Assembly (NCBI RefSeq): GCF_900105415.1
Contig: NZ_FNSM01000001.1
Span: forward strand, 3,510,501 to 3,574,500
DNA from: Streptomyces sp. TLI_105
GTDB lineage: Bacteria; Actinomycetota; Actinomycetes; Streptomycetales; Streptomycetaceae
DNA: 64,000 bases
Reading direction: 5' to 3'
The notes beneath the pieces are model-generated. The model searched no databases. It was not told where the DNA came from and saw only the letters and a list, made by a program, of their open reading frames with translations. The position numbers and the translations under genes were made by a program. This document shows, piece by piece, positions 26,222 through 33,916 of the stretch (its first letter is position 1; every line of letters begins with the position of its first letter).

Positions 26222-27415
26222 TCAGGGGGTCAGGACCCCGTTCAGGAAGGGCTCCACGGCCTCGCTCCAGGCCTCCGGGTGGCTGTAGTGGAGGAGGTGG
26301 CCCGCGTCGGGGATCTCCGCGTACGCCCCGTGGGGCAGGACCCGGACCATCTCCTGGGCCTCCGCGCGGCCCAGCTCGCCGTCCAGGCCGCGGACGACGA
26401 GGGTGGGGCAGCGGACCTGGGCGAGGGAGTCCCAGTGGGCGTCGTGGACCCAGGTCTCGCGGGAGGTCAGCATCTGCTCCGGGTCGAAGACCGGGCGCCA
26501 GCCGTCGGAGTGCTCGGCCATCACCTCGGCGAAGAAGGCGCCCCGCGCCGGGTTCGGGGCCTCCACCCACGGGTCCTCGTCGCCGAACCAGCGGTGCACG
26601 GCCTCCAGGGACGGGAAGGGCGCGGGCCAGCCGCGGAACCAGTCCTGCCAGGCGCGCTGCGAGGCCGCGCCGAGGGCCGAGGCCCGCATGTCGCAGATGA
26701 CGAGGGCGCGGACGAGGTCGGGGCGCTCGGCGGCCAGCTGCCAGGCGGTCAGGGCGCCCATGGAGTGGCCGACGAGGGTGACCGGGCCGAGGCCGAGCTG
26801 CTCGACGACGGCGGCGGCGTCCGCCACGTACGCCTCGCGCGTGAAGGGGCCGCCGGCGGGCTTCTCGCTCGCGCCGTGGCCGCGCTGGTCCAGGGCCACG
26901 ACCCGGTGGCCGCCGGTGAGCCGACGGACGGCGGGGGCCCAGTGGCCGGCGTGGCCCATCAGCCCGTGGAGGAGTAACACCCCGGGAGCGGGAACCCCCG
27001 GCGCCTGCCGCGCCGGTGTCGCCGGGGCCTGCGGGGCCCGCGCGGGGCGGGGGACGGGGCGGCCGCCGGGGCGCACGGGGGTGTCCGGTCCGGGCTGCGG
27101 GACGATCCCGTGACCGCCGGGCCCGGCCGTGCGGGCCGGGCTCATGTGAGCCGGGGCCGCGGGGGCCGGCGTCGCGTGGGCCGGGGCCGTGTAGTCCGGC
27201 GCTGTGTGGACCGGGGCCGTGCGGTCCGGCGCCGTATGGGCCTGCGCTGTGTGGGCCGGGACCGCGTGGGCCTGCGTCGTGCGGTCCGGAACCGTGCGGT
27301 CCGGGGCCGTGCGTCCCGGGCCCGTGTGGGCCTGGGCCGCGTGGGCCCAGGCCGTGTAGTCCCAGGCTGCCAGCCGGACGCCGTCGGCCCCGGTGACGTC
27401 GAGTCGTCGCGCCAT
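26222..27415 (-). CDS. alpha/beta hydrolase split by a pentapeptide-repeat insertion
   Basis: A 397-residue alpha/beta hydrolase. The first strand is residues 1-20 (RRLDVTGADGVRLAAWDY); the oxyanion region HGLMGHAGHW follows only near residue 155. The nucleophile elbow GHSMGA, the acid region VVRGLDGEL and the final DAGHLLHYSHPEAW His are all present, so the catalytic triad is intact. Between the first strand and the core lie fifteen five-residue repeats (A/D-H/R-T-A-P) and a Pro-rich linker, which are foreign to the family. The substrate is unknown. A LexA-like box lies 43 bp upstream of the start. Confidence 0.88.
   Translation of the reverse strand: MARRLDVTGADGVRLAAWDYTAWAHAAQAHTGPGRTAPDRTVPDRTTQAHAVPAHTAQAHTAPDRTAPVHTAPDYTAPAHATPAPAAPAHMSPARTAGPGGHGIVPQPGPDTPVRPGGRPVPRPARAPQAPATPARQAPGVPAPGVLLLHGLMGHAGHWAPAVRRLTGGHRVVALDQRGHGASEKPAGGPFTREAYVADAAAVVEQLGLGPVTLVGHSMGALTAWQLAAERPDLVRALVICDMRASALGAASQRAWQDWFRGWPAPFPSLEAVHRWFGDEDPWVEAPNPARGAFFAEVMAEHSDGWRPVFDPEQMLTSRETWVHDAHWDSLAQVRCPTLVVRGLDGELGRAEAQEMVRVLPHGAYAEIPDAGHLLHYSHPEAWSEAVEPFLNGVLTP
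27122..27346 (-). repeat. 15-bp tandem repeat (15 copies) inside the hydrolase gene
   Basis: Fifteen degenerate 15-bp units encode pentapeptides such as AHTAP, DRTAP and AHTAQ at residues 24-98 of the hydrolase. On the plus strand the units read like gtgtgggccggggcc. The array has no stop and keeps frame; the unit divergence suggests repeated duplication followed by drift. Confidence 0.9.
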
Positions 27416-27457
27416 GGATCCGGCACCCCCTCTTTTCCGTCGAACCTCGCCAGACTA

Positions 27458-27473
27458 TCGAACTCGCATTCGA
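27458..27473. promoter_or_regulatory. LexA-like (SOS) box
   Basis: TCGAACtcgcATTCGA differs by one base from the actinobacterial SOS-box consensus TCGAAC-N4-GTTCGA. It lies 43 bp upstream of the alpha/beta hydrolase start. This is a match by eye only. Confidence 0.4.
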
Positions 27474-27562
27474 AAATGCGCTCCTGCCGCGCAACACCCC
27501 TCGTTCGAGTGACAGGGCTCAAGGATTGATGCGCGCCGCCGAGGGGAGATCTTGAGCGGGAG

Positions 27563-27668
27563 GCGGACCGCTCGGGGAAAAACGGTCCGCGGGGAATGAC
27601 CTTGAGAGCTCGGGGCTCCAGGTCAGCACAGGGGAGGACAGGCCCCGGCGCCGGAAGGCGCCGGGGCC
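27563..27668 (+). ncRNA. possible small RNA with three successive hairpins
   Basis: Gene-free region 27416-27782. Three hairpins follow each other: GCGGACCG/CGGTCCGC (27563-27570 and 27583-27590), GACCT/AGGTC (27598-27624), and a perfect 12-bp stem GGCCCCGGCGCC-GGAA-GGCGCCGGGGCC (27641-27668), which looks like a terminator. No plus-strand gene lies upstream that this terminator could serve. No promoter is certain. Confidence 0.4.
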
Positions 27669-27782
27669 CTCTGTCGTCCGTAGCCCTCATGGCCCCACCC
27701 CCGCACCCGCTCATCGCCCCGCTCGTACCAGCGTGGCACGACGAGGGCGCGGGCGTGGCGATTCCGGCGTAAAACGGGGCGC

Positions 27783-28646
27783 ATGACGGTTCGTCGGCTC
27801 GCCGAGGCCGATCCGAGCCGATTCCGTGATCTCCCCGCGTACAACCGACTTCCCCGAACGTGGGTCAATTCGGTCATGCTCAGTCCACAAGTCCTCAGCA
27901 AGGGCGACCAGTACACGGTCCTCCGGCCCGATCGCCTGACCACGACGGAAGGCCGGCAGATCACGCACATACCGCTGGCCGCCGTCCAGGAGGTCCGGGC
28001 CGACGGCGACACGGCCGTGGAGATCGTCCTGACCGACGGGGTGACCCGGCGGCTCCCGGGCGGCAACGCGTACGCCGCCTCCGCCTTCCTCACCGCCCTG
28101 ACCGCCGCCCTGCCCGAGCAGCGCGACCCGGCCGGAAGCGCCCTCGTCACGACCGAGGAGACCGGGCCCGTGATCAAGGTGTGGCAGGTGTGGGTCGGCG
28201 CACTGACCCTCCTCGCGGCCTTCGGCGGCTACGTGTGGTGGACCGGCTCCGCCCACGGCCCCGGAATGGGCTTCGCCGCCTTCTTCGCGGCGCCCGGGGT
28301 GCTCCTCGGCGGGCTGGCCTGCGCCGGCGTCTACGACAGCGTCAGGACCCGGGTGACCCTCCGCCGTCGCGGCATCACCGTCGCCGCCGCCCGGCACCAC
28401 TACCCGAACGGCAAGCGGGCGAGCTACTACAAGTACACCGACACCAGCGGCAACGAGCACACCACCGGCTACGGATCCGGCCGCTCCACCCAGGAGATCC
28501 ACATCGTCTACGACCCGGAGACGCCCTCGACCAGCGTCGCCGTCGAGCCGCTCTACTCCACCGTCGTGAAGCACGTCTTCTACGTGTCCGTCTCGCTCGC
28601 GGTCCTCGCGCTCGGCCTGTGGGGCGTCCTCGCCCCGTACCTCTGA
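27783..28646 (+). CDS. DUF3592-like membrane protein
   Basis: A 287-residue protein of unknown function. Residues up to about 115 form a soluble PH-like beta domain (YTVLRPDRLTTTEGRQITHIPLAAVQEVRADG). Two membrane segments follow near residues 140-180, then a DUF3592-like beta region (YYKYTDTSGNEHTTGYGSG, IVYDPETPSTSV) and a last membrane helix. The ATG at 27783 is tentative; an ATG at 27878 (MLSPQVLSKG) would start nearer the conserved part. A strong terminator lies 18 bp after the stop. Confidence 0.75.
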   Translation: MTVRRLAEADPSRFRDLPAYNRLPRTWVNSVMLSPQVLSKGDQYTVLRPDRLTTTEGRQITHIPLAAVQEVRADGDTAVEIVLTDGVTRRLPGGNAYAASAFLTALTAALPEQRDPAGSALVTTEETGPVIKVWQVWVGALTLLAAFGGYVWWTGSAHGPGMGFAAFFAAPGVLLGGLACAGVYDSVRTRVTLRRRGITVAAARHHYPNGKRASYYKYTDTSGNEHTTGYGSGRSTQEIHIVYDPETPSTSVAVEPLYSTVVKHVFYVSVSLAVLALGLWGVLAPYL

Positions 28647-28664
28647 CGGCACCGACGGCACGGC

Positions 28665-28700
28665 GAGGGGCGCCCCGCCGCGACCGGCGGGGCGCCCCTC
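28665..28700. terminator. bidirectional hairpin terminator
   Basis: A perfect 16-bp stem, GAGGGGCGCCCCGCCG at 28665-28680 with its complement at 28685-28700 and a CGAC loop. It lies between the convergent membrane-protein gene and dmdR1. Confidence 0.9.
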
Positions 28701-28718
28701 ACTCCGTACGAGAAGGAC

Positions 28719-29408
28719 TCAGCGCTTCGCGACGAACACGTGCGCCGCGATCTCCGCGTCCAGCTCCGCGGCCTCGCCGCTGCTGCCCACCAGGACACCG
28801 CCCGGCGACTCCGACACCGACACCACCGAGCCGGGCTGCACGCCCGCCCTCCGCAGCGTGTACATCAGCTGGGCGTCCGTCTGGATCGGCTCGCCGATCC
28901 GGCGGACGATCACCGTCTTGCCCCCGCTCGCGTCCAGATCGGCGAGCGACACCATCGAGTCGTCGAGGAAGGCCTCGGCCTCCGCCTTCTCGCCCAGCTC
29001 CTCCAGGCCCGGGATCGGGTTCCCGTACGGCGACTCCGTCGGGTGACGCAGCAGCTCCAGGACCCGCCGCTCCACGGCCTCGCTCATCACGTGCTCCCAG
29101 CGGCAGGCCTCGGCGTGGACCTGCTCCCACTCCAGGCCGATCACGTCGACGAGCAGGCACTCGGCCAGGCGGTGCTTGCGCATCACCCGGGTGGCGAGGC
29201 GCCGGCCCTCGTCCGTGAGCTCCAGGTGGCGGTCACTCGCCACGGCCACCAGTCCGTCGCGCTCCATCCGGGCCACCGTCTGGCTCACCGTGGGGCCGCT
29301 CTGGTCGAGCCTCTCCGCGATCCGGGCACGCATCGGGACCACACCTTCTTCCTCGAGCTCGAGGATGGTGCGGAGATACATCTCCGTCGTATCGATCAGT
29401 CCGGACAT
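28719..29408 (-). CDS. dmdR1: DtxR/IdeR-family iron-dependent repressor
   Basis: A 229-residue metal-dependent repressor very like DmdR1 of Streptomyces, the master regulator of iron and siderophore genes. The N-terminal winged helix is TTEMYLRTILELEEEGVVPMRARIAERLDQSGPTVSQTVARMERDGL. Metal ligands are in RKHRLAECLLVDVIGLEW, and HAEACRWEHVMSEAVERR follows. The C-terminal SH3-like domain is present. Start at MSGLIDTTEM (29408) fits the family. In S. coelicolor an antiparallel gene (adm) overlaps dmdR1; here too an open frame runs on the opposite strand across the gene. Divergent from the SIS gene. Confidence 0.93.
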   Translation of the reverse strand: MSGLIDTTEMYLRTILELEEEGVVPMRARIAERLDQSGPTVSQTVARMERDGLVAVASDRHLELTDEGRRLATRVMRKHRLAECLLVDVIGLEWEQVHAEACRWEHVMSEAVERRVLELLRHPTESPYGNPIPGLEELGEKAEAEAFLDDSMVSLADLDASGGKTVIVRRIGEPIQTDAQLMYTLRRAGVQPGSVVSVSESPGGVLVGSSGEAAELDAEIAAHVFVAKR

Positions 29409-29593
29409 ACGTGCCCCTCGATGAGTCGTGCGCTGGCCCTGCCGCAATTGTTGCGCATCGGGCCGACAACCGGGCCACGCCGGGGTGAGGCGGTATTGAC
29501 AGAGCAATGGTCCAGACCGCACCGTGATCCGCGACCTCGGCGAGAGCGCACCACGGGAGCCGGGGCCCGCCACGACGAGAGGGAGCCGCCGCG

Positions 29594-30349
29594 ATGGGCG
29601 AGAGCAAGCTGGCCGGACAGTTCTTCGACGCCGCGATCGGCCTGCTCAAGGAGGTGCGCGACGGGGACTCCGCCGAGATCGCCGCCGCCGGAGCCGCGAT
29701 CGCCGCGGCCGTCGCGAACGGCAACCGGCTCTTCGCCTTCGGCGCCGGACACTCCTCGCTCGCCGCCCAGGACGTCGTCTACCGGGCCGGCGGCCTCGCC
29801 CTGATGAACCTGCTCGCCGTCCCCGGCGCCGTCGGCGTCGACGTCATGCCCGCCACCCTCGGCTCCGCCCTGGAGCGCGTCGACGGCCTCGCCGGAGCGG
29901 TCCTCGACTCCTCCCCCGCCAAGGCCGGCGACGTCCTGATCGTCATCTCCCTCTCCGGGCGCAACGCCCTGCCCGTGGAGATGGCCATGAACGCCCGCGC
30001 GCTCGGCCTCACCGTCATCGGCGTCACCTCCGTGGCGTACGCGACGGAGACGAAGTCACGGCACGTGTCGGGGACGTACCTCAAGGACCACTGCGACATC
30101 GTCCTCGACTCGAGGATCGCCGTCGGGGACGCGGAGCTCACCCACGAGGGCATCGAGGCGCCCTTCGCACCCGCCTCCACCGTCGTGACCTGCGCCCTCA
30201 TGCAGGCCACGATGGCCGCCGCCGCCGAGGAGCTCGTACGCCTCGGCATCGAGCCGCCGCTGCTGCGCTCCGGCAACGTCGACGGCGGCCACGAGTGGAA
30301 CGGCCGCGTGATGAACGAGTACGGCGACCGGATCTTCTTCCGGCACTGA
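29594..30349 (+). CDS. SIS-domain sugar-phosphate-binding protein
   Basis: A 251-residue protein with one SIS fold, related to sugar isomerase and phosphosugar-binding proteins. Phosphosugar loops are LFAFGAGHSSLAAQDVVYRAGG and VLIVISLSGRNALPVEMAMNARA; the C-terminal FAPASTVVTCALMQATMAAAAEEL helix and SGNVDGGHEWN complete it. Usual substrates are N-acetylhexosamine phosphates. It is divergent from dmdR1; the same pair is found together in Streptomyces as I remember. GGGAGCCGCCGCG before the ATG contains a ribosome site. Confidence 0.9.
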   Translation: MGESKLAGQFFDAAIGLLKEVRDGDSAEIAAAGAAIAAAVANGNRLFAFGAGHSSLAAQDVVYRAGGLALMNLLAVPGAVGVDVMPATLGSALERVDGLAGAVLDSSPAKAGDVLIVISLSGRNALPVEMAMNARALGLTVIGVTSVAYATETKSRHVSGTYLKDHCDIVLDSRIAVGDAELTHEGIEAPFAPASTVVTCALMQATMAAAAEELVRLGIEPPLLRSGNVDGGHEWNGRVMNEYGDRIFFRH

Positions 30350-30391
30350 GCCCCGGCCGGACCGGTCCGTGCCGGACCGGTCCCGCACGGA

Positions 30392-30709
30392 CTAGACCGT
30401 CGTGTGCGGGGCCCTCCCCCGCGACGGGCCCGGCAGCTGGCTCAGGCCGATGCAGACGATGCCGGAGAGCATGAGGGCGAGCTGGCCGAAGAACCGGGCC
30501 TCCCAGGAGAGACCCCGCAGGACACCGAAGTACACCAGGCCCGGCAGGAAGGCGGCCAGGCCCGTCAGGACGGCCCCGGCGCCCATCAGCCGGGGCCTCG
30601 TGACGCGCCCGCGCGACCAGGGCGGGACCCAGGACATCCGGAACGTCACCACGCCCAGCACGACCGACAGCACTCCCAGGAGCATGCCCGCTCCCACCAC
30701 CCACGCCAT
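30392..30709 (-). CDS. small four-helix membrane protein
   Basis: A 105-residue hydrophobic protein with about three to four membrane segments (MAWVVGAGMLLGVLSVVLGVVTF, LMGAGAVLTGLAAFLPGLVYFGVL, FFGQLALMLSGIVCIGLSQL). I do not recognise the family. Start at MAWVVGAG (30709) was chosen since the first helix begins there. It is convergent with the SIS gene and 105 bp downstream of the imine reductase-like gene on the same strand. Confidence 0.65.
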   Translation of the reverse strand: MAWVVGAGMLLGVLSVVLGVVTFRMSWVPPWSRGRVTRPRLMGAGAVLTGLAAFLPGLVYFGVLRGLSWEARFFGQLALMLSGIVCIGLSQLPGPSRGRAPHTTV

Positions 30710-30814
30710 GAGATCCCCCTCTTCCGGTCCCACCGGAGAGCCCCATGGTCGTCCTGCTCCGCCGGGGCCGTCCATGCCGGAACCCGGCAGGATCCGGCCC
30801 CCCCTCGTTGCCGG

Positions 30815-31702
30815 TCAGGCGCGGTCCAGGACCTGCGTCACGCGCGTGAAGCCGTCCGCGCCGTGCCCCCGCTCCACCGCCCGGAGCGCCAGGGCCTCGG
30901 CCGCGCGCATGACGCTCGCGTCGATGCCGTGCGCCTCGGCGGCGTGCACCACGTGGCCCATCGTCGACACGGCCGAGGTGAGCGGATTGCCCTCGCCCGA
31001 GTACGAGCCGCCGTCCACGTCCTCGGCCCACTCCCGGAACAGCGGCGGCAGGATCGCCCCGATGCCCTGGGCGAACGGCGCGAGCTCCCGCGCCGGGATC
31101 CCCTCCGCGCGGGCCACCGCGAGGGCGTGCACGTACCCCGTCATCGACGTCCAGAAGATGTCGAGCAACGCCACGTCGTACGCGGCGGCCCGGCCGATGT
31201 CCTCGCCGAGGTGGGTGTGGGAACCGCCCAGCGCGTCGAGCACCGCCCGGTGCTCGCGGTACAGCGGCTCGGGCCCGCTGTGCAGGAACACCCCGGCGGG
31301 CGTCCCGATGGTCGGCGTCGGGGTCATGATCGCGCCGTCCAGGTAGCCGATGCCGTGCTCCGCCGCCCAGCGGCCGGTGTCACGGGCCCGCTCGGGGGTG
31401 TCGGCGCTCAGGTTGACGACGGTCCGGCCCTTGAGCGCGTCCGTGACGGCCGGCTGCCGCAGGACGGAGTCCGTGGCGTCGTAGTTGACCAGGCAGATCA
31501 CCGTGAGCGCGCTCGCGGCGACCGCCTCCTCGGCGCTCGCCGCCAGGACCGCGCCGCGCGCGCCGAGGTCGCCCTCCCTGCCCGGGGTGCGGTTCCACAC
31601 GGTGGTCCGCACCCCGGCGTCCAGGAACGCGCCGGCGAGGGCCCGGCCCATCGGGCCGAGACCGAGAACGGTGACGGAGGAGGACTGACGGGAAGAAGAC
31701 AT
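30815..31702 (-). CDS. NAD(P)-dependent oxidoreductase, imine reductase/beta-hydroxyacid dehydrogenase type
   Basis: A 295-residue protein with an N-terminal Rossmann domain (VTVLGLGPMGRALAGAFLDAGVRTTVWNRT; the WNRT end favours NADPH) and an all-helical C-terminal domain. The segment AAAYDVALLDIFWTSMTGYVHALAVA has the YD-x-ALLD-x-x-W layout of imine reductases; 6-phosphogluconate-type dehydrogenases have a catalytic Lys there, which is lacking here. A role in reducing imines or iminium ions is therefore likely but unproven. It is divergent from an HxlR regulator 61 bp away, which probably controls it. Confidence 0.88.
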   Translation of the reverse strand: MSSSRQSSSVTVLGLGPMGRALAGAFLDAGVRTTVWNRTPGREGDLGARGAVLAASAEEAVAASALTVICLVNYDATDSVLRQPAVTDALKGRTVVNLSADTPERARDTGRWAAEHGIGYLDGAIMTPTPTIGTPAGVFLHSGPEPLYREHRAVLDALGGSHTHLGEDIGRAAAYDVALLDIFWTSMTGYVHALAVARAEGIPARELAPFAQGIGAILPPLFREWAEDVDGGSYSGEGNPLTSAVSTMGHVVHAAEAHGIDASVMRAAEALALRAVERGHGADGFTRVTQVLDRA

Positions 31703-31762
31703 GGCTGAACTCCCTTGCACATACGTGGGTGACGAAAAGACCGGAGAAGGAGAGGGGCGCGG

Positions 31763-32113
31763 ATGACACGGCTCAAGGCCCAGGACACGAACGTCTGCGG
31801 CGTGACGGCCGCGATCGCCGTGATCGACGGCAAGTGGAAGACGTCGCTGCTGTGGCTGCTGGAGTCGGGACCGCACCGGCCCGGCGAACTGCGCCGCAGG
31901 ATCCCCGAGATCAGCGAGAAGGTGCTGACGCAGGCGCTGCGGGAGATGGAGACGGACGGTCTCGTGCACCGCGAGGTGCACGACGTGCTGCCGCCGAAGA
32001 CCGTCTACTCGCTGACGGAGTTCGGGCGCGAACTGTCCGAACTGCTCGGCCCGTTGTCGGACTGGGGCCATCGCCGGCTGGACCGGATGACGGAGGCGGC
32101 CGCCGCCTCCTGA
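31763..32113 (+). CDS. HxlR-family transcriptional regulator
   Basis: A 116-residue winged-helix regulator with the HxlR layout: CGVTAAIAVIDGKWKTSLLWLLESGPHRPGELRRRIPEISEKVLTQALREMETDGLVHREVHDVLPPKTVYSLTEFG has the lone N-terminal Cys (near residue 12, VCGV) that can sense electrophiles or oxidants in some family members. It is divergent from the imine reductase-like gene. An inverted repeat containing ACCCAC/GTGGGT follows the gene, and a CGTGGGTG half-site lies in the shared promoter region. Confidence 0.9.
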   Translation: MTRLKAQDTNVCGVTAAIAVIDGKWKTSLLWLLESGPHRPGELRRRIPEISEKVLTQALREMETDGLVHREVHDVLPPKTVYSLTEFGRELSELLGPLSDWGHRRLDRMTEAAAAS

Positions 32114-32176
32114 GGCCCGCGTTCCCCTCTCCTCCCGGGCCGCCACCAGGTTCTCCCGGGCGCCCGGCCCCGACAA

Positions 32177-32200
32177 GTACCCACAAAAAAGTGGGTGTAC
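32177..32200. terminator. inverted repeat between hxlR-type gene and PAS gene
   Basis: GTACCCAC and GTGGGTGTAC flank AAAAAA (TTTTTT on the other strand). It lies between convergent genes, so a terminator is likely; a protein site related to the CGTGGGTG motif near 31725 cannot be excluded. Confidence 0.5.
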
Positions 32201-32207
32201 GGGAGGG

Positions 32208-33530
32208 CTAGGGAGTGTCGCCGAGGTCCAGGAAGGTCGCCACCCGGGACGCCACCGCCTCCGCGTGGACCACGTCCTCGCGCTCGAAGGGGGCGCGGCA
32301 GGCGGCCCGCAGGAACGTCAGGACGCCGAGGGTCCGGCCCCGGGAGCGCAGGACCACGCACAGGGCGTGGGCCGCGTCCCCCGGCCACTGGTGGGCCTCC
32401 GCCCACACCTCGGCGGTCCGGCCCGCGCTCGCCCGCACCGTGCCCACCCGGTCCCAGGCCTGGAGCGCCGGGTGCCGGGGCCCGTACCGCAGCGGGATGC
32501 CGCCGCCCACGACGGGCGAGGACGGGCCCGGGGCGGCGCCCGCCGGGGTGGCCAGGGTCCGCGTGAGGCGCCGCTCCCCCGCGGGGCGGTCCACGAGGGC
32601 GTGATCGGCGAACCCGGCCAGGGCGAAGTCGAGCAGGACCGTCGCCGCCTCGGCCGGGTCCTCGCACTCCGCGGCCGCCGCGCCCGCCCGGTGCAGCTGG
32701 CTCCACCGGAACCGCAGCCGGTCGGCCTCGCGGGCCGCGAGCCGCTCCTCCGTGACGTCCTGGAACAACCAGGCCACGCCCAGCGGCACCGGCTCCTCGG
32801 CCATCGGCGAGGACAGCAGCAGGAAGCCGCTGCGCCAGCACCGGCGCCGCTCCTCCGAGCCGGCCCGCAGGGTCACCCACACCTCGGCGGGGGCGGGCGG
32901 CGTGCCCTCGGCCAGGACGTGCTGGAGGGCGGCCTCCAGCTCCTCCGCGCCGTGCACGACGACGTCGCCGAGGGGCCGCCCGAGCAGGGCCGTGCGGCCC
33001 GTCCCGAAGGCGCGGGCCGCGTGGGCGTTGACCATGGCGGGGCGCAGGTCGGCGTCGACGAGGACGACGCCCCAGGAGGCGTCGTCGAAGAGGGCCTCGC
33101 TGAGGGCCACGGACCGCTCCAGGTCGAGCTGGACGTGGACCTCGCTGAACGCGCAGTACACCCCCGCCGGGCTGCCGTCCGCGCCGCGCACGCCCGCGGC
33201 CTGGCTCCGCACCAGGACGCGCCCGCCGTCCTTGCGCAGCAGCACGAACTCGTGGACCTGACGCCCGGGACCCTTCATGGCCCTCATCAGCCGGCCCAGG
33301 GTCTCCTCGGCGTCCGCGCTCCGCGCCGCCCACCCCTCGAACCCGCGGCGCCCGACCGCCTCGGCGGCGGACCAGCCGAGGATCCGCTCGGCCTCCCGGT
33401 TCCAGTGCGTGATCGTGCCGTCGGCGTCGAACGCGCAGAGCGCGGCGTCCATCCCGTCGAGCAACGCGGCCAGCAGATCCGCCCCCGGGACGGAGACGGC
33501 GTCGCTCGTGGCCTCTGTGAATGCGCTCAT
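32208..33530 (-). CDS. PAS-PAS-GAF sensory protein without output domain
   Basis: A 440-residue soluble protein. The first PAS domain is about residues 25-135 (DGTITHWNREAERILGWSAAEAVGR), the second about 155-280 (FDDASWGVVLVDADLRPAMVNAHAARAFG), and a GAF-like domain runs from about 300 to the end. No kinase, GGDEF, phosphatase or DNA-binding part follows. In Streptomyces such PAS/GAF modules normally precede a PP2C phosphatase, so this may be a sensor that works with a separate partner or a shortened gene. Start at MSAFTEATSD (33530) follows GGGGGG by seven bases. Confidence 0.8.
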   Translation of the reverse strand: MSAFTEATSDAVSVPGADLLAALLDGMDAALCAFDADGTITHWNREAERILGWSAAEAVGRRGFEGWAARSADAEETLGRLMRAMKGPGRQVHEFVLLRKDGGRVLVRSQAAGVRGADGSPAGVYCAFSEVHVQLDLERSVALSEALFDDASWGVVLVDADLRPAMVNAHAARAFGTGRTALLGRPLGDVVVHGAEELEAALQHVLAEGTPPAPAEVWVTLRAGSEERRRCWRSGFLLLSSPMAEEPVPLGVAWLFQDVTEERLAAREADRLRFRWSQLHRAGAAAAECEDPAEAATVLLDFALAGFADHALVDRPAGERRLTRTLATPAGAAPGPSSPVVGGGIPLRYGPRHPALQAWDRVGTVRASAGRTAEVWAEAHQWPGDAAHALCVVLRSRGRTLGVLTFLRAACRAPFEREDVVHAEAVASRVATFLDLGDTP

Positions 33531-33628
33531 CCAGGCACCCCCCATGCTGCGACCATTCAACTGGAACGTGGTGCAGAGCACATCACCTTCGTGCAAATCA
33601 TTCGTTTCGAATCACCCGCATAAATCGC

Positions 33629-33658
33629 TTGAGCGGGGGGGCGGACCGTTCGTAGTGT
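33629..33658 (+). promoter_or_regulatory. putative sigma-70-type promoter of the small RNA
   Basis: TTGAGC (33629-33634) and TAGTGT (33653-33658) are 18 bases apart in a comparatively AT-rich stretch upstream. Transcription would begin near 33665, just before the long Shine-Dalgarno sequence. Confidence 0.45.
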
Positions 33659-33664
33659 GTGAGT

Positions 33665-33868
33665 ACACGCGAAAGGAGGTGATCCGAAAAAATGGTTTCT
33701 TTTCGGACTCGTGAGGTGGCTGCGGGCTAAGGCCTGACAGTCGCACTCTGTGCACCTCGGCAGGCCTTCTGCCGAACTACTACGCAGTCACCCGCCCCGT
33801 GGGCCGCCGGTAAGTCCGGCCGGCTCTCGTCCGAACTCGCGAGCGGACGGGACCAAGGCCCACGGGGC
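33665..33868 (+). ncRNA. structured small RNA with a 12-codon ORF and extreme Shine-Dalgarno sequence
   Basis: GAAAGGAGGTGATCC at 33671-33685 is complementary to 15 bases of the 3' end of 16S rRNA, far beyond normal. Twelve bases later an ATG opens a 12-residue ORF. Downstream are a hairpin CGGCAG/CTGCCG (33758-33774) and a 12-bp closing stem (33794-33805 with 33857-33868) enclosing two hairpins (33806-33820 and 33828-33849), a three-way junction. No plus-strand gene follows. The tnpB right end lies about 50 bp further on. It may be a ribosome-binding RNA or a leader remnant; I do not recognise the class. Confidence 0.55.
33692..33730 (+). CDS. 12-residue leader-type peptide
   Basis: ATG to TAA, encoding MVSFRTREVAAG. 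The preceding ribosome site is near-perfect, which is the reason to list it. The peptide has no run of a single amino acid that would suggest attenuation. Part of the small RNA above. Confidence 0.45.
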   Translation: MVSFRTREVAAG

Positions 33869-33916
33869 GCCTGCATGTCCGCGCCCCATGTGCTCGCACT
33901 GCCGAAAACCAACGCA

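Noticed and set aside
30350..30391. GGACCGGTCC repeats after the SIS gene as a regulator site
   Set aside because: Short self-complementary GC runs at a convergent junction; more likely part of a weak terminator and too short to classify.
33715..33813. Minus-one frame after the 12-codon ORF, suggesting programmed frameshifting
   Set aside because: The frame has rare Streptomyces codons (CTA, AGT, AGG) and overlaps the RNA stems. No slippery site is evident, so it is better explained as non-coding RNA.
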